Assembly: GCA_035292605.1 (NCBI GenBank)
Contig: DATDPT010000020.1
Location: 1 to 27,286 of the forward strand
Length of the DNA stretch: 27,286 bases
Origin: JALYNX01 sp035292605
GTDB taxonomy: Bacteria > Actinomycetota > Acidimicrobiia > Spongiisociales > ZC4RG35
Direction of reading: 5' to 3'
Under the pieces are notes generated by a model. The model saw only the letters and a list, made by a program, of their open reading frames with translations, searched no databases and was not told where the DNA came from. Shown in pieces: positions 15,510 through 22,834 of the stretch. Numbering within the stretch: the first letter of the stretch is position 1; every line of letters begins with the position of its first letter. Both the position numbers and the translations under genes were made by a program.

Positions 15510-15953
15510 ATGATCTCAGCCATGCATATCACCGCCGACGACCTGATCGCAACATTGCGCAACAACGGTCTGCGCATCACAGACGCACGCCGGGCCGTTT
15601 GCGGGGTCATCGCTCGCTCCCACGGCGACCACCTCGACGCCGCCACCATTCACAACAAGGCGATTAGTGACCTGGGCACGGACCTGGACCTCTCCACCGT
15701 CTATCGAACACTGGAAGCCCTGGAGGAAGCCGGGGCGGTGCGTCACGCCCATCTCGGGGAGGCGGCGGTTTACCACCTTTCCGAAGAGCAACCCCATCAA
15801 CATCTGGTGTGCCGGGTTTGTGGGTCGACCATTGCCCTTTCGGCCACTGATCTCACCGAATTCCTGTCCTCGGTGGAGGAGATGACCGGTTTCGTGGCCG
15901 ACGTCGAGCATTTCGCCCTCTGGGGAGTCTGCTCCGACTGCAACTCCTCCTGA
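15510..15953 (+). CDS. Fur-family metal-responsive transcriptional regulator
   Basis: DNA-binding repressor that uses a metal ion as co-repressor. About 147 aa. The winged-helix domain (about 7-90) has NNGLRITDARRAV and the recognition region DLSTVYRTLEALEEAGAV. The dimerisation domain follows with the metal-site segment QPHQHLVCRVCG and the second CxxC near the end (GVCSDC), so the structural zinc site with four cysteines is intact. ATG at 15492, 15510 and 15522 are all in frame; I chose 15510 because GAGGG lies just upstream, but 15522 is possible. The adjacent co-directional cobalt/nickel importer suggests a nickel- (Nur-like) or cobalt-sensing role; iron, zinc or peroxide sensing cannot be excluded. 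Confidence 0.93.
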   Translation: MISAMHITADDLIATLRNNGLRITDARRAVCGVIARSHGDHLDAATIHNKAISDLGTDLDLSTVYRTLEALEEAGAVRHAHLGEAAVYHLSEEQPHQHLVCRVCGSTIALSATDLTEFLSSVEEMTGFVADVEHFALWGVCSDCNSS

Positions 15954-15966
15954 CGCTCGCTATCCT

Positions 15967-16002
15967 CTTGTTGCAAGGGTTTCGCAATAAGGGAGCAACA
16001 AG
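15967..16002. promoter_or_regulatory. Palindromic candidate operator before cbiM
   Basis: CTTGTTGC (15967-15974) and GCAATAAG (15984-15991) form a 7-of-8 inverted repeat around a 9-bp core. A second right arm, GCAACAAG (15995-16002), is a perfect 8-bp match to the same left arm. A -10-like TATCCT (15961-15966) lies directly before it, so a bound repressor would cover the transcription start. The TTGC-N-GCAA half-sites recall the TTGCAA half-sites of the Streptomyces Nur box. Binding by the neighbouring Fur-family protein is inference. Confidence 0.4.
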
Positions 16003-16005
16003 GGC

Positions 16006-16686
16006 ATGCACATCCCGGACGGTTTCATCGGACCGGGCATCTCCGTCGCCGCCGGGCTCACCGCGATCGGAGGATTCGCAGTTGCCCTGCGCAAGGCTCG
16101 TCACTACCTCACCGACAGGTTGGTGCCGATGGCCGCTCTGGTGGCCGCTTTCGTCTTCGCGGCGCAGATGGTCAACTTTCCGGTCCTGCCCGGGATGAGC
16201 GGCCACCTCCTCGGCGGGGTCCTCGCCGCCGTGCTCGTCGGCCCATGGGCCGGGTGCATCGTCATGTCATTGGTCTTGATCGTCCAGGCGTTGCTCTTTG
16301 CCGACGGGGGCCTCTCGGCCCTCGGCCTCAACATCGTGAACATGAGCTTGATCGGCGCGGTTGGCGGTTATCTGGTCTATCGGGTTCTGTTTCGCCTTGG
16401 TAGATCGCGACCTGCCGCGGTACCGGTCTTGGCGGGAATCGCCGCCATGTTCTCGGTCCCCCTCGCTGCAATGGGATTCGTCCTCGAGTTTGGGTTGGGG
16501 GGCACCGTCGAGAGCGTCTCGATCGCCTCGGTCTTCTGGGCGATACTGGGGACCCATGTCCTGATCGGTGTCGGCGAGGGCCTGATCACCTTCGTGGTGG
16601 TCGGCGCCGCGATGCGTTCCCGCCCCGACCTCGTCTACGGCTCACCCACCTTTGGCGGGCTGCGCTCCGAGGAGCTGGTCTCATGA
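16006..16686 (+). CDS. cbiM: ECF cobalt/nickel transporter, substrate-binding subunit CbiM
   Basis: Membrane S-component that binds Co2+ or Ni2+ for an energy-coupling-factor importer. 226 aa with about six to seven hydrophobic segments. The invariant N-terminus MHIPDGF is present; in characterised CbiM/NikM the terminal amine and His2 bind the metal together with a His in the segment here reading MSGHLLGG (H67). Later features include LNIVNMSLIGAVGGY and GTHVLIGVGEGLIT. The start must be this ATG because the N-terminal residues are functional. Its stop overlaps the next gene by 4 nt. Cobalt and nickel cannot be told apart by sequence alone, and no cobalamin riboswitch fits in the 52-nt upstream gap. 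Confidence 0.95.
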   Translation: MHIPDGFIGPGISVAAGLTAIGGFAVALRKARHYLTDRLVPMAALVAAFVFAAQMVNFPVLPGMSGHLLGGVLAAVLVGPWAGCIVMSLVLIVQALLFADGGLSALGLNIVNMSLIGAVGGYLVYRVLFRLGRSRPAAVPVLAGIAAMFSVPLAAMGFVLEFGLGGTVESVSIASVFWAILGTHVLIGVGEGLITFVVVGAAMRSRPDLVYGSPTFGGLRSEELVS

Positions 16687-16979
16687 AGCGCGGACTCGCC
16701 CTTTTCGGGATCGGCCTACTGGTCACCCTGGTGGTCGCGGTGGTCATCGCACAGTTCGCGTCAAGTCAGCCCGACGGTCTGGAGTACGTGGCCGAGCAGG
16801 AGGGTTTTCTCGAAGCCACCAACGATCACGCCCTGGCAGAGGCACCCCTCGCCGACTACGGGGGTGAAAGCACCTCGCGTCTCATCCTGTCGGGCGTGGT
16901 CGGGGTCCTGGCCACATTGGGTCTCGGCTATCTCGTCCTATCCCTCGCCAGGACGGGCAAAACGCCGGCTGAGGAGTGA
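16683..16979 (+). CDS. PDGLE-domain accessory protein of the Co/Ni ECF transporter
   Basis: 98 aa with an N-terminal membrane helix (about 5-25), an extracytoplasmic loop and a C-terminal helix (about 67-88). The loop opens with the domain's name-giving signature SSQPDGLEYVAEQEGF (27-42) and closes with APLADYG (54-60). Such proteins take the place of CbiN/NikN and are needed for metal uptake by the M component. It overlaps cbiM (ATGA, 16683-16686) and cbiQ (GTGA, 16976-16979), so the four subunits are translated as a unit. Confidence 0.92.
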   Translation: MKRGLALFGIGLLVTLVVAVVIAQFASSQPDGLEYVAEQEGFLEATNDHALAEAPLADYGGESTSRLILSGVVGVLATLGLGYLVLSLARTGKTPAEE

Positions 16980-17740
16980 GCGGCTCACACGGTCACGCTC
17001 TGTTCGTCCACGCCGACTCTCCTTTACATCGTCTCGCCCCTCAGGTGAAGATCGCGGCTGCGCTGCTGACGCTCTTCGCCATCATCAGCACCCCTCGCCA
17101 GGCTTTCTGGGCGTTCGCCGTCTACGCGGTCACTTTGGGCGGGCTGGTGGCCGTTGCCAGGATTCCGGGACGCTTTCTACTCAGCCGGATGCTGGTCCTG
17201 ACTCCGTTTGCGCTGCTTGCCCTGCTCTTCCCGGTATTCGGCACCGACCCGAAAGTGGAGATTCTCGGTACCTCCCTATCCGAGCAGGGTCTGTGGGACA
17301 TGTGGAACCTGCTGGCCAAAGCGGGTCTCGGGTTGATCACCGCCATCCTCCTGGGAGCCTCGACCGAGATCGCGGATCTCCTGCGAGGCTTCGACTCCCT
17401 GCGGGCTCCGAGACTGGTCACGGCCATTCTCGGGTTCATGGTCCGCTACATCGACGTCGTGGTCGGGGACCTCAACCGGATGCGGCTTGCGCTCGCCGCC
17501 AGGGGGCACCAGGGCACGAGCATCGCCCATTGGGGGCCCTACGGGCGCGCCATGGGCACCATGTTCATCCGCACCTACGAACGCGGCGAGCGCGTCTACC
17601 TGGCCATGGAGTCACGTGGTTACGCCGGCGAGATGCCGGCGTCGTCCCGGGTGAGATCCACACCGGGAGAATGGGCGATCGCCGTCGTGGTGGTCGCCGC
17701 GTTCTGGGCGGTGGCAATCACGGCGAGGATGAGGATGTGA
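16976..17740 (+). CDS. cbiQ: ECF transporter T component CbiQ
   Basis: Transmembrane coupling subunit that links the M component to the ATPase. 254 aa from a GTG start overlapping the upstream stop. N-terminal DSPLHRLAPQVKI is typical. Several hydrophobic helices follow, then the two Ala-Arg-Gly coupling motifs in the cytoplasmic region: ALAARGHQG (about 172-180) and AMESRGYAG (about 209-217). These contact the ATPase grooves in ECF complexes. A final hydrophobic helix (WAIAVVVVAAFWAVAI) ends the protein. The 4-nt GTGA overlap with cbiO continues the coupling. Confidence 0.95.
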   Translation: MSGSHGHALFVHADSPLHRLAPQVKIAAALLTLFAIISTPRQAFWAFAVYAVTLGGLVAVARIPGRFLLSRMLVLTPFALLALLFPVFGTDPKVEILGTSLSEQGLWDMWNLLAKAGLGLITAILLGASTEIADLLRGFDSLRAPRLVTAILGFMVRYIDVVVGDLNRMRLALAARGHQGTSIAHWGPYGRAMGTMFIRTYERGERVYLAMESRGYAGEMPASSRVRSTPGEWAIAVVVVAAFWAVAITARMRM

Positions 17741-18513
17741 GCACACCGGTCATAGAGATCCTGGGGCTCGACTTCGCCTACCCCGACGGAACGGAGGCCT
17801 TGAAAGACATCGACCTCCACATCCATCGTGGGGAGCGGGTGGCGCTGCTCGGGCCCAACGGTGCAGGCAAGACCACTCTCATCCTTCATATGAACGGGAT
17901 CCATCGAGCCCAAACCGGGACGGTGACGGTGTCCGGCCTCCCGGTCACGGCACCGAATCTCCTCGAGATCCGGCGTCGGGTAGGCCTGGTGTTCCAGGAC
18001 CCGGACGATCAGTTGTTCATGCCAACCGTGCGCGAGGACGTCGAGTTCGGTCCCAGAAACCTCGGGTTGACGGGGGCGGAGCTGGAGCACCGCGTCGCTG
18101 TCGCCATGGCATCCCTCGAGGTGGCCGATCTGGCCGATCGGGCGCCGAACCATCTCTCCTTCGGGCAGAAGAGAAGGGTGTCGATGGCGGGTGTGATGGC
18201 GATGGAGCCGGAGATCCTGGTGCTCGACGAGCCCACCTCGAACCTCGACCCGGCGAGCCGTCAGGATCTGACCCAGGCGCTGCTCGGCCTCGACGTGACC
18301 CAGCTCATCGTCACGCACGACCTCCTCTACGCCCTCGAAGTATGCCCACGATCCGTGATCATCGACGCGGGGAGGATCGTCGCCGACGGGCCAACGACAG
18401 AACTACTAGCCGACGCCGGATTGCTGGCAGCCCACCGACTCGCCCTGCCCGCGGCCTTGCTTCTGCTTGCTGGGGCCCCGGATCCACACCGCGACCCTCC
18501 GCGTGTCAATTGA
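17737..18513 (+). CDS. cbiO: ECF transporter ATPase CbiO
   Basis: ATP-binding subunit that drives metal import. 258 aa from GTG 17737; the open frame runs far upstream but only as a shadow of cbiQ and the PDGLE gene. Every ABC motif is present: Walker A GPNGAGKT (39-46), Q-loop VFQDPDDQLF with Q87, signature LSFGQKRR (140-147), Walker B LVLDEP (162-167) and the switch histidine H194 (VTHD). The FQDPDDQ form is typical of CbiO/EcfA proteins. Only one ATPase gene is present, so a homodimer is likely. The stop codon lies inside a palindrome shared with the convergent small gene. Confidence 0.96.
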   Translation: MSTPVIEILGLDFAYPDGTEALKDIDLHIHRGERVALLGPNGAGKTTLILHMNGIHRAQTGTVTVSGLPVTAPNLLEIRRRVGLVFQDPDDQLFMPTVREDVEFGPRNLGLTGAELEHRVAVAMASLEVADLADRAPNHLSFGQKRRVSMAGVMAMEPEILVLDEPTSNLDPASRQDLTQALLGLDVTQLIVTHDLLYALEVCPRSVIIDAGRIVADGPTTELLADAGLLAAHRLALPAALLLLAGAPDPHRDPPRVN

Positions 18514-18631
18514 CCTTGTGGATCTTGCTGGTGGCGGCGGCTTTCTTATCCCTCTTCGCCTGACGCTTCTGCTTCAGGTCCTTGGAAGCAACCTTCTTTG
18601 TGCTCTTGACGCCCTTGTCTTTGCTGGCCAT
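18506..18631 (-). CDS. Small lysine-rich protein, function unknown
   Basis: 41 aa, starting MASKDKGVKSTKK and very rich in lysine and alanine, with no hydrophobic stretch and no recognised domain. A clear ribosome site GGGAGG lies 5 nt before the ATG at 18631, which makes the ORF credible; a longer frame to 18760 has no such site. Similar short basic ORFs occur in other actinobacteria as I recall, but I know no function; nucleic-acid or ribosome association is a guess from charge only. It converges on cbiO, and the two genes overlap by 8 bp at their stops. It follows priA by about 90 bp and may be transcribed alone or with priA. Confidence 0.6.
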   Translation of the reverse strand: MASKDKGVKSTKKVASKDLKQKRQAKRDKKAAATSKIHKVN

Positions 18632-18659
18632 GCGCGCCTCCCGCGTGCTTGCGAAATCG

Positions 18660-18679
18660 ATCCGATCACATTGTCGGAT
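18660..18679. repeat. Inverted repeat upstream of the small lysine-rich ORF
   Basis: ATCCGA (18660-18665) and TCGGAT (18674-18679) form a perfect 6-bp inverted repeat with an 8-bp spacer. It lies about 30 bp before the small ORF's start. A second palindrome, CTGAGACTCAG, sits at 18702-18712, next to the priA stop. Either could be an operator or an RNA hairpin; nothing in the sequence decides between them. Confidence 0.35.
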
Positions 18680-18720
18680 TGCATTCTGACAGGCCTTCGA
18701 CCTGAGACTCAGCCGAATAC

Positions 18721-20547
18721 TCAGAGATCGATGGGGTCGGCGTCGACCCGCACGGTCCACCCCCGCTCCCGCCAGGCCTGAACCAGAGGACGCAGCCCAA
18801 GACGAACCGGGCCGAGTGCCCCTTGCAACAGCCAGCGACTCCCTTCGGGCGTGGTCGCCGGGCCAAGAATCGTCTCGGCGCCCAGGGCCCGAATCGCGGC
18901 GTCAGGCTCCGCCGTCGGCCCCTCCCCCCTCAGCTCGACGGCGATGATCTCCGACGCCGGGGGCATACCCGCACGCGCCCTCTCCGAGAGCTGGGCCTCG
19001 AGATACGGGATGGGATCCCCCCTCCTCAAAGTGGCCACCAGGGCTGAATCCGGAAGGGAGGTCTGCACGATCATCCGCCGACCGGAGCCGACGTCGAGCG
19101 TATTGGCGAGGCGAGCCAGTATCCGCAAGGCCTCTTCGCCGGCGCGGTAGTTATGTCCCAGCATCAGAGAATCGGCGTCCACTGCAACCACCAGGTCCAT
19201 CGGGGACAGACCGGCAAGGTCGCGTTCGGTGCCCACCGCGACCGGGAGGTCAGTCGGATCGACTCCCGAAACACCGTGGCCCAGACGCCGGGTGATCTCG
19301 GAGACCAATCGTTCCGGGATCGATCCCATTTCCTCGAAGGTGGTCGAACCGCATTGGGGGCACTCACCTGCCGGGGCCCCACATCGCCGACATGACTCAG
19401 AGCGGCCGAGACGGGAGCCACACGCCTCACATCTCCGCACCTGCCGACATTGGGTGCAACGCATCGACGCTTCGGCTGCCCGGACATGGGTGAACACAAA
19501 CGAGCGACGCCCGGCCGATGCAACTGCTCGCAGGGCGGAGACGGTGCGCTCGGACAGGAATCCCGACCCCGGCGGGTCCTCCCTCCGATCCACCACTTCC
19601 ACCAGCGGCCAGGCCCTGGGGGTCACCCGCACCACCTCGGCGCCCGCGGCGATGACTTCGAGGGACGGGGTAGGGCCGATGAAAACGAGCGAAAAGCCCT
19701 CCACCCGGGACCGGGTGGTCATCATGTCACGCACGTGAATCGTCGGTGTCTGTCGGTCTTTCATCGCCCGGCGGCCCTCCTCGATGACCACCACCAGCGC
19801 CAGATCCGCAACATGCCAGGTGGCGACCTTCGGTGTCCCGATCAGGAGGCGACCGGAGCTCTGTGCCGCCTCCCACGCCTGTGTCACCTCCCGGGCGGCA
19901 TCGCCGGCCACCCCCACGACGCGATCGCCGAAGGCGGCGGCGGCCGGCGCCACGAGCGCCTCGACTTCGGTCGAGGTGGCGGCAATGACCAGCACAGATC
20001 TCCCGGCGGCGAGGGCAGGGGCCAGCGACCTCAGCCAATCCGCGGAGTGGCCCCCATTGATGATGGCCGCTGCCGGTCTCCGTCTCCCTTCGGCGGCCGC
20101 CGTGGCCATCGAGAACAGGGGGTGATCGATCGAGTGCGTTGTGACGACCCCGCTGGGCTGGTCTCCGCTCGACTTGGGGAGGTTGGGAGGAGCCGAACGA
20201 TCGAGGAGGATCGAAAGGGGCGCCACGTAATGAACCGCCGCCCAATCGAGGCTCTTGAGCAGGTTGGCGTCGAATACTGGTGCGGCCCCCGAAACCGCGG
20301 CGAGCTCCTTGAGCTTCCCACCACGGTCGGCTGCCAACTCGACTATGTGACCCCGGGCCCTGCGGCCCCCAAGGGGAACCCGAACCACCGATCCGAGACG
20401 TGCCAGATCATCGAAGTGCCCAGGGATCGAGTACCAAAAACCCTTGTCTACGGCAAAGGTGGGGATGCTGGGGACAACCCGAGCCGCCGGTCGACTCAGA
20501 GACCCGCCGCCGCTCTGATCGCGTCCACCCGGTCGAGGTGCTCCCAT
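18721..20547 (-). CDS. priA: Primosomal protein N' (PriA), helicase motifs degenerate
   Basis: Replication-restart protein that loads the replisome at stalled forks. Up to 608 aa. The N-terminal DNA-binding domain (RVVPSIPTFAVDKGFWYSIP, then GSVVRVPLGGRRARGHIVEL) and the eight-cysteine zinc region (CTQCRQVRRCEACGSRLG then CRRCGAPAGECPQCGS) are clear. The Walker A GxTGSGKT is missing: the region reads AAIINGGHSADWL. The DEEH box is reduced to IEEGRRAMKD. Loss of helicase motifs is known for actinobacterial PriA. The start is uncertain. ATG 20547 overlaps metK by 52 bp without a ribosome site, while CTG at 20499 would give a 4-nt CTGA overlap and a family-like N-terminus. Confidence 0.9.
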   Translation of the reverse strand: MGAPRPGGRDQSGGGSLSRPAARVVPSIPTFAVDKGFWYSIPGHFDDLARLGSVVRVPLGGRRARGHIVELAADRGGKLKELAAVSGAAPVFDANLLKSLDWAAVHYVAPLSILLDRSAPPNLPKSSGDQPSGVVTTHSIDHPLFSMATAAAEGRRRPAAAIINGGHSADWLRSLAPALAAGRSVLVIAATSTEVEALVAPAAAAFGDRVVGVAGDAAREVTQAWEAAQSSGRLLIGTPKVATWHVADLALVVVIEEGRRAMKDRQTPTIHVRDMMTTRSRVEGFSLVFIGPTPSLEVIAAGAEVVRVTPRAWPLVEVVDRREDPPGSGFLSERTVSALRAVASAGRRSFVFTHVRAAEASMRCTQCRQVRRCEACGSRLGRSESCRRCGAPAGECPQCGSTTFEEMGSIPERLVSEITRRLGHGVSGVDPTDLPVAVGTERDLAGLSPMDLVVAVDADSLMLGHNYRAGEEALRILARLANTLDVGSGRRMIVQTSLPDSALVATLRRGDPIPYLEAQLSERARAGMPPASEIIAVELRGEGPTAEPDAAIRALGAETILGPATTPEGSRWLLQGALGPVRLGLRPLVQAWRERGWTVRVDADPIDL

Positions 20548-21635
20548 GAGAAGCCGGGCCGACCGAAATGGCCATAAGCCGCGGTTTGGGCGAAAACAGG
20601 TTTGGTCAGATCGAGTTGTGCGATCACCGACGCCGGGCGGAAATCAAACACCTCGTCGACCACACTCTCGATTGCGTCCGGTGAGATCCGCTCGGTGCCG
20701 AAGGTCTCGACATGGATCGAGAACGGCTCGGCACGCCCGATCGCGTAAGAGAGCTGGATCTCGAGCTTGCTCGCCACCCCGGCCGCCACCAGGTTCTTGG
20801 CTGCCCAGCGGGCGGCGTAGGCGGCCGATCGGTCGACTTTGGTGGCATCCTTGCCCGAGAAGGCGCCGCCCCCGTGACGGGCATATCCCCCATAGGTGTC
20901 GACGATGATCTTCCGCCCGGTCAGCCCTGTGTCCGCCACCGGGCCTCCGATCACGAAACGACCCGAAGGGTTGAAGATGAACTCCAAGTCGGGGGTCAGC
21001 ATGTCCTCGGGCACCACAGCAGCGACGACGATGTCGAAGACGTCCTCGGCCATCTCCGCCTGGTCCTTGTCCGAGGAGTGGTGAGCGGATATCAACACCT
21101 TCTCCACCGCAACCGGGCGGGTTCCCTCGTATCTGATCATCACCTGGGTCTTCCCATCGGGACGCAGGTAGTCGAGCTTCCCGGTCCGCCTCACCTCGGA
21201 TAGCCGCTCAGCCATGCGATGAGCGAGCTGGATGGGAAGGGGCATCAACTCCTCGGTCTCATCGACGGCGAAACCGAACATCAGACCTTGGTCGCCGGCG
21301 CCCAGGTCGCGGTCGACACCGGCCGCGATGTCGGCGCTCTGCTCATGGATCCGGTTCTGGACTTCGAGGCTGTCCGCGGAGAAATCGGGGTCGAAGCCGT
21401 CGTAGCCGATACGGGCAACCGTTTCCCTGACGATGCCGTCGACGTCGATCGGTCCCTCAGCGGTCACCTCCCCACCGACGACCGCGAGACGGGTGGTGAC
21501 AAACGTCTCGCAGGCAACCCGGGCTCGCGGGGTGGTGGCGAGGGCGGCGTCGAGAACGCTGTCCGAGATGGCATCAGCCACTTTGTCAGGATGACCTTCG
21601 GTCACCGATTCCGATGTGAAATACCAACGCCTCAT
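20496..21635 (-). CDS. metK: S-adenosylmethionine synthetase
   Basis: Makes SAM from methionine and ATP; the product serves the TrmH- and RsmB-type methyltransferases in this window among others. 379 aa, normal length. Signatures: TSESVTEGHPDKVADAISD (7-25), GAGDQGLMFG (112-121) and the phosphate loop GGGAFSGKDATKVDRSAAY near 255-275 (the usual FSGKDPTK has Ala for Pro). The C-terminal YGHFGR is present. It follows coaBC by 12 nt and overlaps the start of priA, in the conserved coaBC-metK-priA order. No SAM riboswitch is visible before it. Confidence 0.98.
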   Translation of the reverse strand: MRRWYFTSESVTEGHPDKVADAISDSVLDAALATTPRARVACETFVTTRLAVVGGEVTAEGPIDVDGIVRETVARIGYDGFDPDFSADSLEVQNRIHEQSADIAAGVDRDLGAGDQGLMFGFAVDETEELMPLPIQLAHRMAERLSEVRRTGKLDYLRPDGKTQVMIRYEGTRPVAVEKVLISAHHSSDKDQAEMAEDVFDIVVAAVVPEDMLTPDLEFIFNPSGRFVIGGPVADTGLTGRKIIVDTYGGYARHGGGAFSGKDATKVDRSAAYAARWAAKNLVAAGVASKLEIQLSYAIGRAEPFSIHVETFGTERISPDAIESVVDEVFDFRPASVIAQLDLTKPVFAQTAAYGHFGRPGFSWEHLDRVDAIRAAAGL

Positions 21636-21647
21636 GAACGAGCGAGG

Positions 21648-22826
21648 TTAATCCTTCCTGGACAGCTCTTCAGCAATGCGGTCCCAGAGTCGTTCGGCGA
21701 CCTGGCGCTTGGTCTGGAGGGGCAACTCGATGGTGGTCCCGTCCTTGTCGATGATCACGACGCGGTTGGTGTCGGTCCCAAAGCCAGAGCCCGGCTCGGA
21801 GACATCGTTGTACACCAGGAGATCCACCCCCTTCCGCCTGGCCTTCTCCACGGCCCGCTCCGCTCCCCCGGTCTCGGCGGCAAAGCCCACCATGAACGGT
21901 CGGTCGGCCCGCTCGATCACGGAGGCGAGGATGTCGGGTGTGGCCGTCAACTCGATGGAATCGAGGCCCTCAGAACGGGAGATCTTCGACTGGTGGCTGG
22001 AGCGAGGCTTGAAGTCTGCCACCGCAGCCGCCATCACCGCGATCTCGGGATCGACGCCGCCAACCGCCTCCAACATCTCGTCAGCAGTCTCGACTCGAAC
22101 CACCTTCACAGAGTGATGGACAGGCAACTCGGATGTGGTGACCAGAGTCACGTCGTAGCCGCGCCGGGAGGCTTCGTCGGCGATCGCATGTCCCATTTTC
22201 CCCGATGAGCGGTTGCCGATGTACCGCACCGGGTCGACGGGCTCTCTCGTGCCGCCGGCGGTCACCAGCACCGCCCGACCCCTGCCCTCGCCTCCAAGAA
22301 TGTCGTTGGCGACGTCGACGATCTCGTCGGGCTCGGCAACCCTGCCGACACCGACGTCGCCGCCTGCGAGGGGACCGATCTCCGGGCCGACCATGTGATA
22401 ACCGTCGCCGCGGAGAGTCTCCAGATTGCGACGCGTTGCGGGGTGCTCCCACATCTCGGTGTGCATCGCAGGTGCCAGCAGCACCGGCGCCGTAGTAGCC
22501 AGCAGGGTCGCGCCGACCGCATCCGACGAGATACCGGTTGCCAACCGGCCCAGGGTGGCGGCAGTCGCCGGAGCCACGATCACCAGGTCCGCCCAGCGGC
22601 CGAGCTCGGTGTGTGGTGAGACCAGGTCGCCCTCGAAGAGGGAAGAGACCGGCTGGAATCCGGTTATCGCGGCGAAGGTCTGGGGCCCGATGAACTCGCC
22701 GGCCGATTCGGACATGACGACCCGCACCTCGGCTCCGGCCTCGATGAGCCTGCGCGCAAGATAGGCGGACTTGTAGGCGGCAACCCCCCCGGTGACACAG
22801 AGGACGACCCGCCGTCCGTGGAGCAT
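21648..22826 (-). CDS. coaBC: Bifunctional phosphopantothenoylcysteine decarboxylase / synthase
   Basis: Two successive steps of coenzyme A synthesis. 392 aa. The FMN-binding CoaC domain (about 1-185) has the catalytic H72 in SPHTELG and the segment PAMHTEMW (119-126), where Asn of the classic PAMN is His. The flap reads PLAGGDVGVGR, so the cysteine known from E. coli Dfp (C158) is absent; both changes are usual in actinobacterial CoaBC as I recall. The CoaB domain (about 190-392) has GGTREPVDPVRYIGNRSSGK and AAVADFKP. A good ribosome site (GTAGGAGC) lies between the rpoZ stop and this ATG, 8 nt apart. Confidence 0.96.
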   Translation of the reverse strand: MLHGRRVVLCVTGGVAAYKSAYLARRLIEAGAEVRVVMSESAGEFIGPQTFAAITGFQPVSSLFEGDLVSPHTELGRWADLVIVAPATAATLGRLATGISSDAVGATLLATTAPVLLAPAMHTEMWEHPATRRNLETLRGDGYHMVGPEIGPLAGGDVGVGRVAEPDEIVDVANDILGGEGRGRAVLVTAGGTREPVDPVRYIGNRSSGKMGHAIADEASRRGYDVTLVTTSELPVHHSVKVVRVETADEMLEAVGGVDPEIAVMAAAVADFKPRSSHQSKISRSEGLDSIELTATPDILASVIERADRPFMVGFAAETGGAERAVEKARRKGVDLLVYNDVSEPGSGFGTDTNRVVIIDKDGTTIELPLQTKRQVAERLWDRIAEELSRKD

Positions 22827-22834
22827 CGTTGCTC

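Noticed and set aside
15954..16005. Cobalamin riboswitch before cbiM
   Set aside because: The gap is 52 nt, far too short for the aptamer; a palindrome is seen instead.
19450..20577. Plus-strand open frame of about 375 codons opposite priA
   Set aside because: Shadow of priA; rich in His/Arg/Gly/Pro as expected for antisense of GC-rich codons.
22360..22395. Missing catalytic cysteine and PAMH variant in CoaBC as evidence of inactivity
   Set aside because: Both differences from E. coli Dfp are, as I recall, usual in actinobacterial CoaBC, so they mark lineage rather than decay.
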